Source of the DNA: Nocardioides gilvus
Lineage (GTDB): Bacteria; Actinomycetota; Actinomycetes; Propionibacteriales; Nocardioidaceae
Length of the DNA: 64,000 nucleotides
Direction of reading: 5' to 3'
Assembly: GCF_003194605.1 (NCBI RefSeq)
Contig: NZ_QHKY01000004.1
Location: 62,001 to 126,000 of the forward strand
The stretch's first letter is position 1. Every line of letters starts with the position of its first letter. A program made the translations under genes and the position numbers. This document shows positions 1 through 7,293 of this stretch, piece after piece. The notes under the pieces are model-generated. The model was not told where the DNA came from. It made no database searches and saw nothing but the letters and a program-made list of their open reading frames with translations.

Positions 1-1135
1 CCTCGGCGCCCACCTGGCTCGCGATCGAGAGCAGTTGGGCCGTCCGATAGGCGTGCTTGCCCCCGAAGTAGGTGTCGGCCGGGGGGTCCGGGAGGGCTCT
101 CACGTCTGCCCGGACCTGGCTCGCCAGCTCCTCACGTTGCTTCGCGGAGATCTCTGACAGGTCAAGCTCGGCGCGCGGACGCAGTCGAGGCGCCGACCAC
201 TGCAGGGTCCGTCCCCCGCACATCTCCAACGCGCCGTAGACCGTGGGCCATGAGCCCAGGTCGCAGCGCCCGCGATCAGTGACCGTGTGGTGGGGGAGCA
301 GTCCGTGAGCTGTGGGGCCGTCGTCAACCGTTTCGTAGGTGAGCGACGTCGTGACCTCACGGGCCCCGACCTCGAAGGAGACGCTCGTGCCGGTGAGCGG
401 TGAGGCGTGGCGCCCCATCTCCTCCACTGCGCCGTCGGCAGGCACCGGGAAGAAGACCGCGCTGCCACCCCGGGAGACGGTGAGCTTCTTGCCCTGCAAC
501 CGGGCGTCACGAAGACGTACGCCCCACGTGCCGGTCGGCGTGCGCGCCGTGGCGAGCTCTCCCTCCCCGGTGAACGCCACGGACAGACCCAGGACCGTCT
601 CCTCGAGGGCCAGGTGGGTGACGTAGGGAGAACCCTGCGCCACGGTGGTGCTGACGAGGCGGGCCCCTGCGTCGTCGACCGTCTCGAGAGTCACCGAAGC
701 CACGTCGTACGCACTCATGCGCGTGCTTGCTGCGCCTTCGACCTCGACGACCAGGTCACTCGGGCTGCTGCTGACGATGTGGTCGGTGCTGGTCACCACT
801 TGAGGCAACCCGTAGTCGAACGTGCGGTCATCGGCGCGGAACGAGAGAGGAAGCGGGAACACCGGCTGGGGGGCCGGCGCGAAGACCAGACCGGAGAACC
901 ATCGGTTGGTGGGTGGGGTCAGCCCTGAGGCCAGCCGCATCGCGGGAAGGTCAGCCAGCTCGAGCTCGGGCAGCTGCTCGACGAGTGGTGCGAGGGTGGC
1001 GGCGGGCAACGCCGGCTCTGCGGCGGGCAGCGGCACCATGGCCTCCGGGTCCCGGGTGGCGTCCGGCCGGCCCACCACCGCGTACGCGGTCAGCGCCACC
1101 GCGGCCAGGCCGATGCCCACCACCCCCCACCGCAT
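1..1135 (-). CDS. GH81-type endo-beta-1,3-glucanase, N-terminal part (cut by window edge)
   Basis: The frame stays open from the ATG at 1135 to base 1, giving 378 visible residues and no stop. An N-terminal hydrophobic segment (about residues 4-21) looks like a signal peptide or membrane anchor. The body resembles the N-terminal beta-sandwich of glycoside hydrolase family 81: a PTNRWFSGLVF block near residue 76, a PLPLSF block, SPYVT near residue 170, and a GLLPHH segment further on. GH81 enzymes cleave beta-1,3-glucan chains internally. The catalytic (alpha/alpha)6 domain would lie beyond the edge. The start codon overlaps the stop of the HlyD-like gene (TGATG), so it is co-translated with the polysaccharide synthase operon. 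This suggests it trims or releases a beta-1,3-glucan made there. Family assignment is from recognised motifs only. Confidence 0.72.
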   Translation of the reverse strand, partial: MRWGVVGIGLAAVALTAYAVVGRPDATRDPEAMVPLPAAEPALPAATLAPLVEQLPELELADLPAMRLASGLTPPTNRWFSGLVFAPAPQPVFPLPLSFRADDRTFDYGLPQVVTSTDHIVSSSPSDLVVEVEGAASTRMSAYDVASVTLETVDDAGARLVSTTVAQGSPYVTHLALEETVLGLSVAFTGEGELATARTPTGTWGVRLRDARLQGKKLTVSRGGSAVFFPVPADGAVEEMGRHASPLTGTSVSFEVGAREVTTSLTYETVDDGPTAHGLLPHHTVTDRGRCDLGSWPTVYGALEMCGGRTLQWSAPRLRPRAELDLSEISAKQREELASQVRADVRALPDPPADTYFGGKHAYRTAQLLSIASQVGAE

Positions 1136-1872
1136 CAACGCACTCCGACGCGGTGCAACCACTGGAGGAAGGCGTCGGTGGGTCCGGCGAGGATGCCGTC
1201 GTCGTGCAGGGTGAGCGCCACCGTGACCGGAGCACCGGGTTGGGCAAACGCCGCGACCGCGTCGTCACGCAGCTCGGGCGCCTGGACGGAGACGGTGGCA
1301 TAGGCCAGTCCGTCGACGGTCTCGACGCTGACCGAACTGACCTCTCCTCGCAGGATCCGCCGGTTGGGGAGCTCCACGTCGGCGCGCCCACCGACGCGGA
1401 TGCGGACGTAGTCCACCGGATCGAGGCGGAACTGGGCCTTGACGAATTCGGTGTTCTCCTGGGCGATCACCGCCATCGTCACGCCGCCGGGGACGTAACC
1501 CCCCTGGCGGACCTCGAACTCCTGCAGCTTTCCGTCGGCGGAGGCGAGGTAGGTGACCAGACCGGTGTCCGTGTCGAGGTCGTAGGCCGGGGTCGACTGG
1601 GCCTCGAGACCGTTGTCCAGGTCCTTCTGGAGGGCGAAGGAGGAGATGGTGAAGAGTCTCTCGCCCCGTCGCACCTCGGTGTCCGGCTCCACGAACTGGT
1701 CGACCATGATGCCGCCGTAGTCGGAGCCCACCTGGTGCTCGGTGACCTGGACGGCGGCGTTCGTGCTGAAGACCTGGCGCTCCCGCTGGTTGAGGAGGAG
1801 GGTGAGCCCCGCCGTCACGACCAACACCAGGAGGAGGGCGGTCCACAACCGCAACCTGTTGCGCCACGTCAT
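1135..1872 (-). CDS. HlyD/Alg44-like membrane-anchored periplasmic polysaccharide export protein
   Basis: 245 aa starting at ATG 1872, which overlaps the stop of the synthase gene by 4 bases (ATGA). A single N-terminal membrane segment (about residues 9-27) is followed by a periplasmic part with the split barrel/lipoyl pattern of membrane fusion proteins: a first half-motif around GIMVDQFVEPDTEVRRG, an intervening region, and a second part ending in PNRRILRGEVSSVS. There is no PilZ domain, unlike the alginate protein Alg44. Such proteins pair with GT2 synthases to carry the nascent chain across the envelope. Its position between a GT2 synthase and a glucanase supports that role; it lacks specific catalytic residues, so the exact function is inferred. 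Confidence 0.7.
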   Translation of the reverse strand: MTWRNRLRLWTALLLVLVVTAGLTLLLNQRERQVFSTNAAVQVTEHQVGSDYGGIMVDQFVEPDTEVRRGERLFTISSFALQKDLDNGLEAQSTPAYDLDTDTGLVTYLASADGKLQEFEVRQGGYVPGGVTMAVIAQENTEFVKAQFRLDPVDYVRIRVGGRADVELPNRRILRGEVSSVSVETVDGLAYATVSVQAPELRDDAVAAFAQPGAPVTVALTLHDDGILAGPTDAFLQWLHRVGVR

Positions 1873-3518
1873 GCTGCGGCCTCGACGACAGAGGCGACCG
1901 CAACGGGCTGGACCGACCGCACACGCCTGCCCCGGCGGATGGTGCGCGCCTCACGCCAGGCCACGACGACGAAGGTGGTCAGGATGACGGTGTTGGTGAT
2001 GTTCCAGGCCGCGCCGAGGGTGACGGTCTCGTTCCGGTTGATCTGCCACACCGCGACGCCGGAGGTGAGCAGGAGGAAGAACCACGTCACCACCTGGGGA
2101 ATGATGAAGTTGAACGGCGACGAAGTGGCGTGCGCGGAACCGGTCACGTGCCACTTCTGCTCACGATGGGCTATGACGTTGAGGAGAGCTCGCAGGTAGA
2201 TGGGGAACGAGACCGCCGCCAGCATCAGGACCTCCCACCGGAAACTGCCCAGCGTGGCGAAGGCCAGCACGATCTGCATGACGTAGAAGCCGGCGTACAC
2301 CGCGAGCCACTGCGCGAAGCCCACGCTCACGTCCACCGGGTGCAGGTCGAGGTAGATCTCCAGCGGCGGCACGAAGAGCAACAGGCCGGGCGCGATCCCG
2401 GTCAGGTAGTGCGTGGCGGTGATGCCGTACATGATCCGTTGGTCCAGGGTGAGCCGCCGGCGTGGGGAGAAGGGGTTGTAGCGCAGGAGGATTTCGAAGC
2501 CACCCGTGGCCCAACGCAGCTGCTGCTTGGAGTACGCCTCGATCGTCTCCGGGGCGTCGCCCACCGCCAGCGACCGGGCCAGGTAGACACTGCGCCACCC
2601 CCGCTCGTGGAGCTTCACCGACGTCCACACGTCCTCGGACTTCGAATCGGCCCAGATCCCTCCGATCTCGGAGACTGCCGTCCTCCGGAACATCACGTTG
2701 GTCCCGACGCAGAAGGCCGCGTTGAAGTGGTTGCGGCCCGGTTGCACGAAACGGTAGAAGACGGTCTGCATGTAGCCGGCGCCGCGCGCGATCATCGTGT
2801 GCAGGTTTCCGTACGTCTGAGGGGTCTGCACGAAGGCGACGTTGTCGTCGGAGAAGAACGGCAGCACCTCCTCCAGGAAACTGGGACTCGGGACGAAGTC
2901 AGCGTCGAAGATGCAGAAGAAGTCTCCCTTCGCCTGGGTCAGGGCGTGGTTGATGTTGCCCGCCTTGGCCCCTCCGCCGCTGAGACGACGCAGGTAGCGA
3001 CAGTTGAGCTCCTGGGCCAGGGCACGCATCTCGTCGGAGTCCCCGTCGTCCAGCAGCCAGGTGCGGTGGCGACCACGGATGGCGAGCGCTGCCTCAACGG
3101 TGCGCCGCACGACGGGCACCGGCTCGCCGTAGACGGTCACGAAGACCTCCACGGTGACCTCGCCACCCGACAAGGAGAGTGGGCCCTCCAGTCCCGTTCG
3201 ACCGAAGAGGCGGTCCCGTGTGTCCCAGTAGTGGTAACCGCGCGGGTCTCTGCCGGCCGACAGCACGATCCACATGGCCAGCAGTGCGTGCGCGACCAGG
3301 ACGCCCTCGGCCGCCATCACCAGCAGCCACGGCAGCATGTCCCCGCGATTGCTCGGACTCAGCAGGAACGCCGCGTAGACCAGGACCCCCACGGTCGCCA
3401 GGACTGTCATGGCGATCAGGACCGGGGACTGCTGGTCGCGGGTGGCGCTGCGACGGTCATCTGGGCTGACCCGGGTCACGCGTGCAAAGTCATCGGTGTC
3501 CATGGAGCCCCCGCTCAT
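1869..3518 (-). CDS. Processive GT2 membrane glycosyltransferase (cellulose/curdlan synthase type)
   Basis: 549 aa from ATG 3518; a GGAG box 9 bases upstream supports this over the in-frame GTG at 3533 and ATG at 3503. Two membrane helices (about 33-52 and 64-86) precede a cytosolic GT-A domain with all processive GT2 marks: DDG at 157-159, DxD at 205-207 (DAD), a CVGTN segment near 270, the ED acceptor-base motif at 295-296 and QxxRW at 332-336. Several C-terminal membrane helices follow. There is no C-terminal PilZ domain, so direct cyclic di-GMP activation as in BcsA is not apparent. The enzyme would polymerise a nucleotide sugar and push the chain through the membrane. The linked GH81-type glucanase hints that the product is a beta-1,3-glucan rather than cellulose; hyaluronan- or poly-GlcNAc-type products cannot be excluded from sequence alone. 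Confidence 0.85.
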   Translation of the reverse strand: MSGGSMDTDDFARVTRVSPDDRRSATRDQQSPVLIAMTVLATVGVLVYAAFLLSPSNRGDMLPWLLVMAAEGVLVAHALLAMWIVLSAGRDPRGYHYWDTRDRLFGRTGLEGPLSLSGGEVTVEVFVTVYGEPVPVVRRTVEAALAIRGRHRTWLLDDGDSDEMRALAQELNCRYLRRLSGGGAKAGNINHALTQAKGDFFCIFDADFVPSPSFLEEVLPFFSDDNVAFVQTPQTYGNLHTMIARGAGYMQTVFYRFVQPGRNHFNAAFCVGTNVMFRRTAVSEIGGIWADSKSEDVWTSVKLHERGWRSVYLARSLAVGDAPETIEAYSKQQLRWATGGFEILLRYNPFSPRRRLTLDQRIMYGITATHYLTGIAPGLLLFVPPLEIYLDLHPVDVSVGFAQWLAVYAGFYVMQIVLAFATLGSFRWEVLMLAAVSFPIYLRALLNVIAHREQKWHVTGSAHATSSPFNFIIPQVVTWFFLLLTSGVAVWQINRNETVTLGAAWNITNTVILTTFVVVAWREARTIRRGRRVRSVQPVAVASVVEAAA

Positions 3519-3735
3519 GACGTGGATCTCCACGTCTGCTGAGACTCGACGCTAGGTAGCGTCGGCGACGGGGATGTTTCGACGTGTGTCCATCAGGTTG
3601 CGGGTCGGCAAAGGATCTGGCGTGCTGGGGCGGAGACGGTCGGGGATCATTCGTATCGGGTACGACGAGCAGGACGACGTGGACGAGAGTTCGACTCGAC
3701 GCACCTGTGCGTCACGTCGCAGCGAGGGGAGTCCC

Positions 3736-4422
3736 ATGTCAGAGATCAGGTTCGAGCGGGCCACCACCCAGTACGCCGGAGCGGAGACCGCGGCCGTCTC
3801 TGCGCTCGAGCTCCGGGTCGGCAGCGGTGAGTTGCTGGTGCTCTGTGGGGCCCCCAACGCAGGCAAGTCGACGGTCCTGCGGATCGTGGCCGGACTCGTG
3901 CCGATCAGCAGCGGTCGGGTGCTGATCGGGGGCGTCGACGTCTCCAACCCCTCGCCCAGCACGCCGCTGGTGAGCATGGTCTTCCAGAACTATGCGCTCT
4001 ATCCGCACCTCACGGTGGCCCAGAACATTGCCCTGCCGTTGACGCAGCGCGGGCTGGGCAGAGCGTTGATCGCCGATCAGGTCAAACGGGTTGCTGAGCC
4101 CCTGGGCCTGCTTGCCCACCTCGGTGGGCGGCCCGCACCACTGACCGCCGGCCAGCGGATCCGCGTCGCCCTGGCCCGCGCTCTGGTACGAGACCCCGCG
4201 GTGCTGCTCCTGGACGAACCCCTGGCCAACCTGCGACCGGAGATCCGCCACGAAGTGGCTGAGCTCCTCGTGGAGGCCCAGGCGCGGCACGGAGTGACCA
4301 CTCTCTACGCCACGGACGATCTCGAGGAGGCCATCGCGGTGGGCCACCGGGTGGCCCAGTTGGACCGGGGCGTACTCAAGCAGGTCAGGACGTCAGGGGA
4401 GTGGAGCAGTGCCTCGGCCTGA
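3736..4422 (+). CDS. Stand-alone degenerate MalK/UgpC-like ABC ATPase
   Basis: 228 aa from ATG 3736, chosen because GAGGGGAG lies just upstream; the open frame extends to 3574 without a better start. Walker A (GAPNAGKST), Q-loop (FQNYALYPHL) and Walker B (VLLLDEP) are intact and resemble sugar-importer ATPases. The signature is LTAGQ rather than LSGGQ, the D-loop aspartate is replaced (LANLRPE), and the switch histidine is replaced by aspartate (YATDDLEEA instead of a THD). The C-terminal regulatory domain of MalK is missing and no permease or binding-protein gene is adjacent. It may bind ATP but hydrolyse poorly, acting as a regulatory subunit, or it may be decaying. The convergent trkA ends 18 bases downstream. 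Confidence 0.8.
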   Translation: MSEIRFERATTQYAGAETAAVSALELRVGSGELLVLCGAPNAGKSTVLRIVAGLVPISSGRVLIGGVDVSNPSPSTPLVSMVFQNYALYPHLTVAQNIALPLTQRGLGRALIADQVKRVAEPLGLLAHLGGRPAPLTAGQRIRVALARALVRDPAVLLLDEPLANLRPEIRHEVAELLVEAQARHGVTTLYATDDLEEAIAVGHRVAQLDRGVLKQVRTSGEWSSASA

Positions 4423-4439
4423 GGTTTCGGCACCCACGA

Positions 4440-5093
4440 TCAGGTGAGTTCGCTGAACCGTTCCACCTTGTCCTTGGGGCCGGAGACGATCACGATGTCG
4501 CCGCTCTGAACGACGGTGGTCTCGGTGGCGTGGGTGAAGTCTTCGGCAGTGCGTTTGATGCCCACGATGGTGACACCGAACTTGGTGCGCACCCCGGAGG
4601 AAGCCAGGGGGACCCCGAGGATGCATGCCGGTGGGGTCGTCTTGACGATGGCGTACCCGTCGTCGAACTCGATGTAGTCGAGCATCCGTCCGCGCACGAG
4701 ATGGGCGACCCGCTTGCCCATGTCGTGCTCGGGGCGCACCACGTGGTGGACCCCGATCTGACTGAGAATGCGGGCGTGGGAGTGACTGATCGCCTTGGCC
4801 CACACGTTCGGGACACCGAGGTTGAGCACGACCGATGCCGACAGCAGACTGGCCTCGAGATCGTTGCCGACACCGATGACGGCGCGGTCGAACTCGTTGA
4901 CGGAGAGTTGGCGCATGGCCTCCTCGTTGGTGGAGTCGGCTTCGACGACATGGGTGAGACGTCCGGCGAGGGCCTGGACGATCTTGCGATCACTGTCGAC
5001 GCCGAGCACCTCGGTGCCCTCGTTGACCAGCTCCAGCGCCAGCGACCGGCCGAAGCGGCCCAGTCCGATGACGACGACTCCGTTGGTGTGCAT
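4440..5093 (-). CDS. trkA: Trk/Ktr potassium uptake regulatory subunit (RCK-N/RCK-C)
   Basis: 217 aa starting at ATG 5093, four bases after the trkH stop. The N-terminal Rossmann fold carries the nucleotide-binding GLGRFGRSLALEL glycine motif, followed by the acidic strand end VLGVDSD. The C-terminal part (about residues 140-217) is an RCK_C/TrkA-C domain ending in DIVIVSGPKDKVERF. A single RCK unit of this length is the KtrA/TrkA peripheral subunit that forms a ring under the TrkH channel and gates it in response to ATP/ADP or NAD(H). Its direct linkage to trkH supports the pair being a K+ (possibly Na+-coupled) uptake system. Confidence 0.93.
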   Translation of the reverse strand: MHTNGVVVIGLGRFGRSLALELVNEGTEVLGVDSDRKIVQALAGRLTHVVEADSTNEEAMRQLSVNEFDRAVIGVGNDLEASLLSASVVLNLGVPNVWAKAISHSHARILSQIGVHHVVRPEHDMGKRVAHLVRGRMLDYIEFDDGYAIVKTTPPACILGVPLASSGVRTKFGVTIVGIKRTAEDFTHATETTVVQSGDIVIVSGPKDKVERFSELT

Positions 5094-5097
5094 GTGC

Positions 5098-6459
5098 CTA
5101 GCCAATGATCGGCCTTCCTTCCGGTAGTTCGTACAGACGCTGGCGCTCACGCATCGCGAGAGCGGAGACCAGGGTGATCGGGCCGAGGCGGCCCAGGAAC
5201 ATCAGTGCGGTGAGGACGAGGTGACCGCCGGCGGGAAGATCGGCGGTGATCCCGGTGGAGAGCCCCACGGTGGCGAAGGCGGAGACGACCTCGAAGAGGA
5301 CGTCATGGGTGGAAAGCGCGGTCATCTCCATCAGAGCGATCGTCGAGGTCGTCACTGCGCCGATGGACAACAGGACGATGGTGAGGGCTTGGCGCATGGC
5401 TCGATCGTCGATACGCCTGTCGAAGGCGACGACGTTGCGTTCGCCGCGGACCTCGGCGTAGATGACGAAGAAGAGCAGGAGAAAGGTCGTGACCTTGATG
5501 CCTCCGGCTGTGCCCGCGGAGCCGCCGCCGATGAACATCAGCACACTGGTGCCCAGGAGCGTGCTCTCGTTCATCTGTGCGTAGTCAAGCGAGTTGAAAC
5601 CGGCTGTCCGTGGCATCACCGCCTGGAAGAACCCGGCGAGGAGACGTCCGGGTGTGTCGAGCGACCCGAGCGTGGCTGGGTTGCTCCACTCATTGGCGAT
5701 GACGAAGAGGGTGCCGGTGCTGAGCAGGAAGGCGGTCATGGACAAGGTCATCTTGGTGTGCAGACTCCACGTGCGGGGCCGCCTGAACTCTTTGCGCAGC
5801 TCGAAGAGGACCGGAAATCCCACTCCTCCGATGATCACGGCCAGAGAGATCGGCAAGCAGATCCAGGGGTCGGAGACAAAACCCATCAAACTGTCGGAGT
5901 AGAGCGCGAAGCCAGCGTTGTTGAAGGCCGACACCGCATGGAACACCCCGTGGTAGAGCGCGGTCCGGAAGGGCTCGTCATAGGCGAGCCAGAAGCGCAG
6001 TGTCAGGCAGAGCGCGGTTGCCGCCTCGATGACCAGGCTGACCTTCACGACGCCCTTGACCACCGACCGTACGTCTCCCAGGCCGACAGCCTTGGTCTCG
6101 GCCGCAGCCGTGAGTCGGGTGCGCAGCCCCATCCGGCGCCACACCAACAACCCCAGGAGGGAGGCGAACGTCATGATTCCGAAGCCCCCGACCTGGATCA
6201 GGGCCATGATCACCGCCTCGCCGAAGCCGGACCAGTACGACGGGGTGTCAACGATCACGAGACCGGTGACGCACACCGCGCTCGTGGACGTGAAGAGGGC
6301 AGTGACGAAGGGCGCACCCCCCTCGCCGGAGCGCGAGACCGGCAACATCAGCAGCAGGGTGCCCAGGCCCGTGGTCGCAGCGAAGCCGAGGACCACTGCC
6401 TGGGCCGGATGCCGGATCACCCGCCAGGTTGAGGGCCTGAGTCGGGACGGGCTGACCAT
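5098..6459 (-). CDS. trkH: TrkH/KtrB-family potassium channel-transporter
   Basis: 453 aa from ATG 6459; the open frame extends upstream to 6546 but that extension is hydrophilic and unlike family members. The protein has the four-fold M1-P-M2 repeat with four selectivity-filter segments recognisable as CVTGL, NNAGF, RTAGFN and TVGLSTG. The length fits KtrB-like members. It should import K+ across the cytoplasmic membrane with the adjacent RCK subunit. It lies downstream of kdpE with about 170 bases between, and that gap contains a perfect tandem 11-bp repeat suitable for an OmpR-family regulator. This suggests control by the neighbouring KdpDE system. Confidence 0.93.
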   Translation of the reverse strand: MVSPSRLRPSTWRVIRHPAQAVVLGFAATTGLGTLLLMLPVSRSGEGGAPFVTALFTSTSAVCVTGLVIVDTPSYWSGFGEAVIMALIQVGGFGIMTFASLLGLLVWRRMGLRTRLTAAAETKAVGLGDVRSVVKGVVKVSLVIEAATALCLTLRFWLAYDEPFRTALYHGVFHAVSAFNNAGFALYSDSLMGFVSDPWICLPISLAVIIGGVGFPVLFELRKEFRRPRTWSLHTKMTLSMTAFLLSTGTLFVIANEWSNPATLGSLDTPGRLLAGFFQAVMPRTAGFNSLDYAQMNESTLLGTSVLMFIGGGSAGTAGGIKVTTFLLLFFVIYAEVRGERNVVAFDRRIDDRAMRQALTIVLLSIGAVTTSTIALMEMTALSTHDVLFEVVSAFATVGLSTGITADLPAGGHLVLTALMFLGRLGPITLVSALAMRERQRLYELPEGRPIIG

Positions 6460-6580
6460 GCTGGGCACGCAGGGACACTTTCGATCGGTGGGAGTCGGCG
6501 ACACGCGTGGCATCGTTGCGGGGCCGTGCGGGACGCCCCACTCCACTGTGCGCCACCGAGGGAACGCTTCGGGGCTGATC

Positions 6581-6602
6581 CGGCGTCAAGACGGCGTCAA
6601 GA
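6581..6602 (-). promoter_or_regulatory. Tandem 11-bp direct repeat, candidate KdpE box for trkH
   Basis: On the minus strand TCTTGACGCCG occurs twice head to tail with no gap. An 11-bp period is the classic spacing of OmpR/PhoB-family half sites, and KdpE belongs to that family. It lies 122 bases upstream of the chosen trkH start. A TTGACG within each copy could also serve as a -35 element. KdpE binding is inference. Confidence 0.5.
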
Positions 6603-6630
6603 TTGGTCGTGACGTGTCCTGGTGTGCGCT

Positions 6631-7293
6631 TCAGGGGACGAAGCGGTAGCCCATTCCAGGTTCGGTGACCAGGTGCCGGGGGCGGGAAGGGTCGACCTCG
6701 AGCTTCTTGCGCAGGGTGGCCATGTAGACGCGGAGGTAGTGGGTCTCCTTCTCGTACGCTGGCCCCCAGACTGCCTGGAGCAGTTCCTGCTGCCCGACGA
6801 GGCTGCCGGGCCGGGCGAGCAGGGTGTGGAGGACACGCCACTCGGTGGGGGTGAGACGGACCTCGTGCCCATCACGCCAGACCTGCTTCTCCGCGACGTC
6901 GATGCGCAGGAGGTCGCTCTCGAACACCGGGTGGACAGCCGGCACCCGCCGCACGGTCGCTCGGATCCGGGCCAGGAGTTCGTCGATGCCGACGGGCTTG
7001 GTGACGTAGTCGTCGGCCCCTGCGTCCAGGGCGGCGATCTTGTCCCGCGAGTCATGGCGTGCGGAGACGACGATGACGGGGAGTGCACTGGTGCGGCGAA
7101 GTCGGGTGAGCACCTCGACCCCGGTGAGATCGGGAAGCCCCAGGTCGAGCAGGATCAGATCGGCCCCGTGGACCCGGGCCAGCGCCTCCGTACCGCTGCC
7201 GGCGGTCACCACATCGTAGCCACGGGCGGTGAGATTCATCGACAGCGTGCGAACCATCGCGGGATCGTCGTCGACGACGAGCACGGTCGTCAT
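6631..7293 (-). CDS. kdpE: KdpE-like response regulator (OmpR family)
   Basis: 220 aa. The receiver domain has the acidic pocket (VVDDD at 6-10) and phospho-acceptor Asp50 (LILLD), a conserved threonine/serine region (VVSAR) and lysine (VTKP). The C-terminal winged helix (about 125-220) ends with the typical KdpE sequence LVTEPGMGYRF. It overlaps the kdpD stop region by four bases (ATGA), so both are made together. In other bacteria KdpE activates kdpFABC under K+ limitation. No kdpFABC is in this window; the closest downstream gene is trkH. Confidence 0.92.
   Translation of the reverse strand: MTTVLVVDDDPAMVRTLSMNLTARGYDVVTAGSGTEALARVHGADLILLDLGLPDLTGVEVLTRLRRTSALPVIVVSARHDSRDKIAALDAGADDYVTKPVGIDELLARIRATVRRVPAVHPVFESDLLRIDVAEKQVWRDGHEVRLTPTEWRVLHTLLARPGSLVGQQELLQAVWGPAYEKETHYLRVYMATLRKKLEVDPSRPRHLVTEPGMGYRFVP

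Noticed and set aside
913-3542. Plus-strand frames of 428 and 470 codons over the polysaccharide operon
   Set aside because: Antisense shadows of the GT2 and HlyD-like genes.
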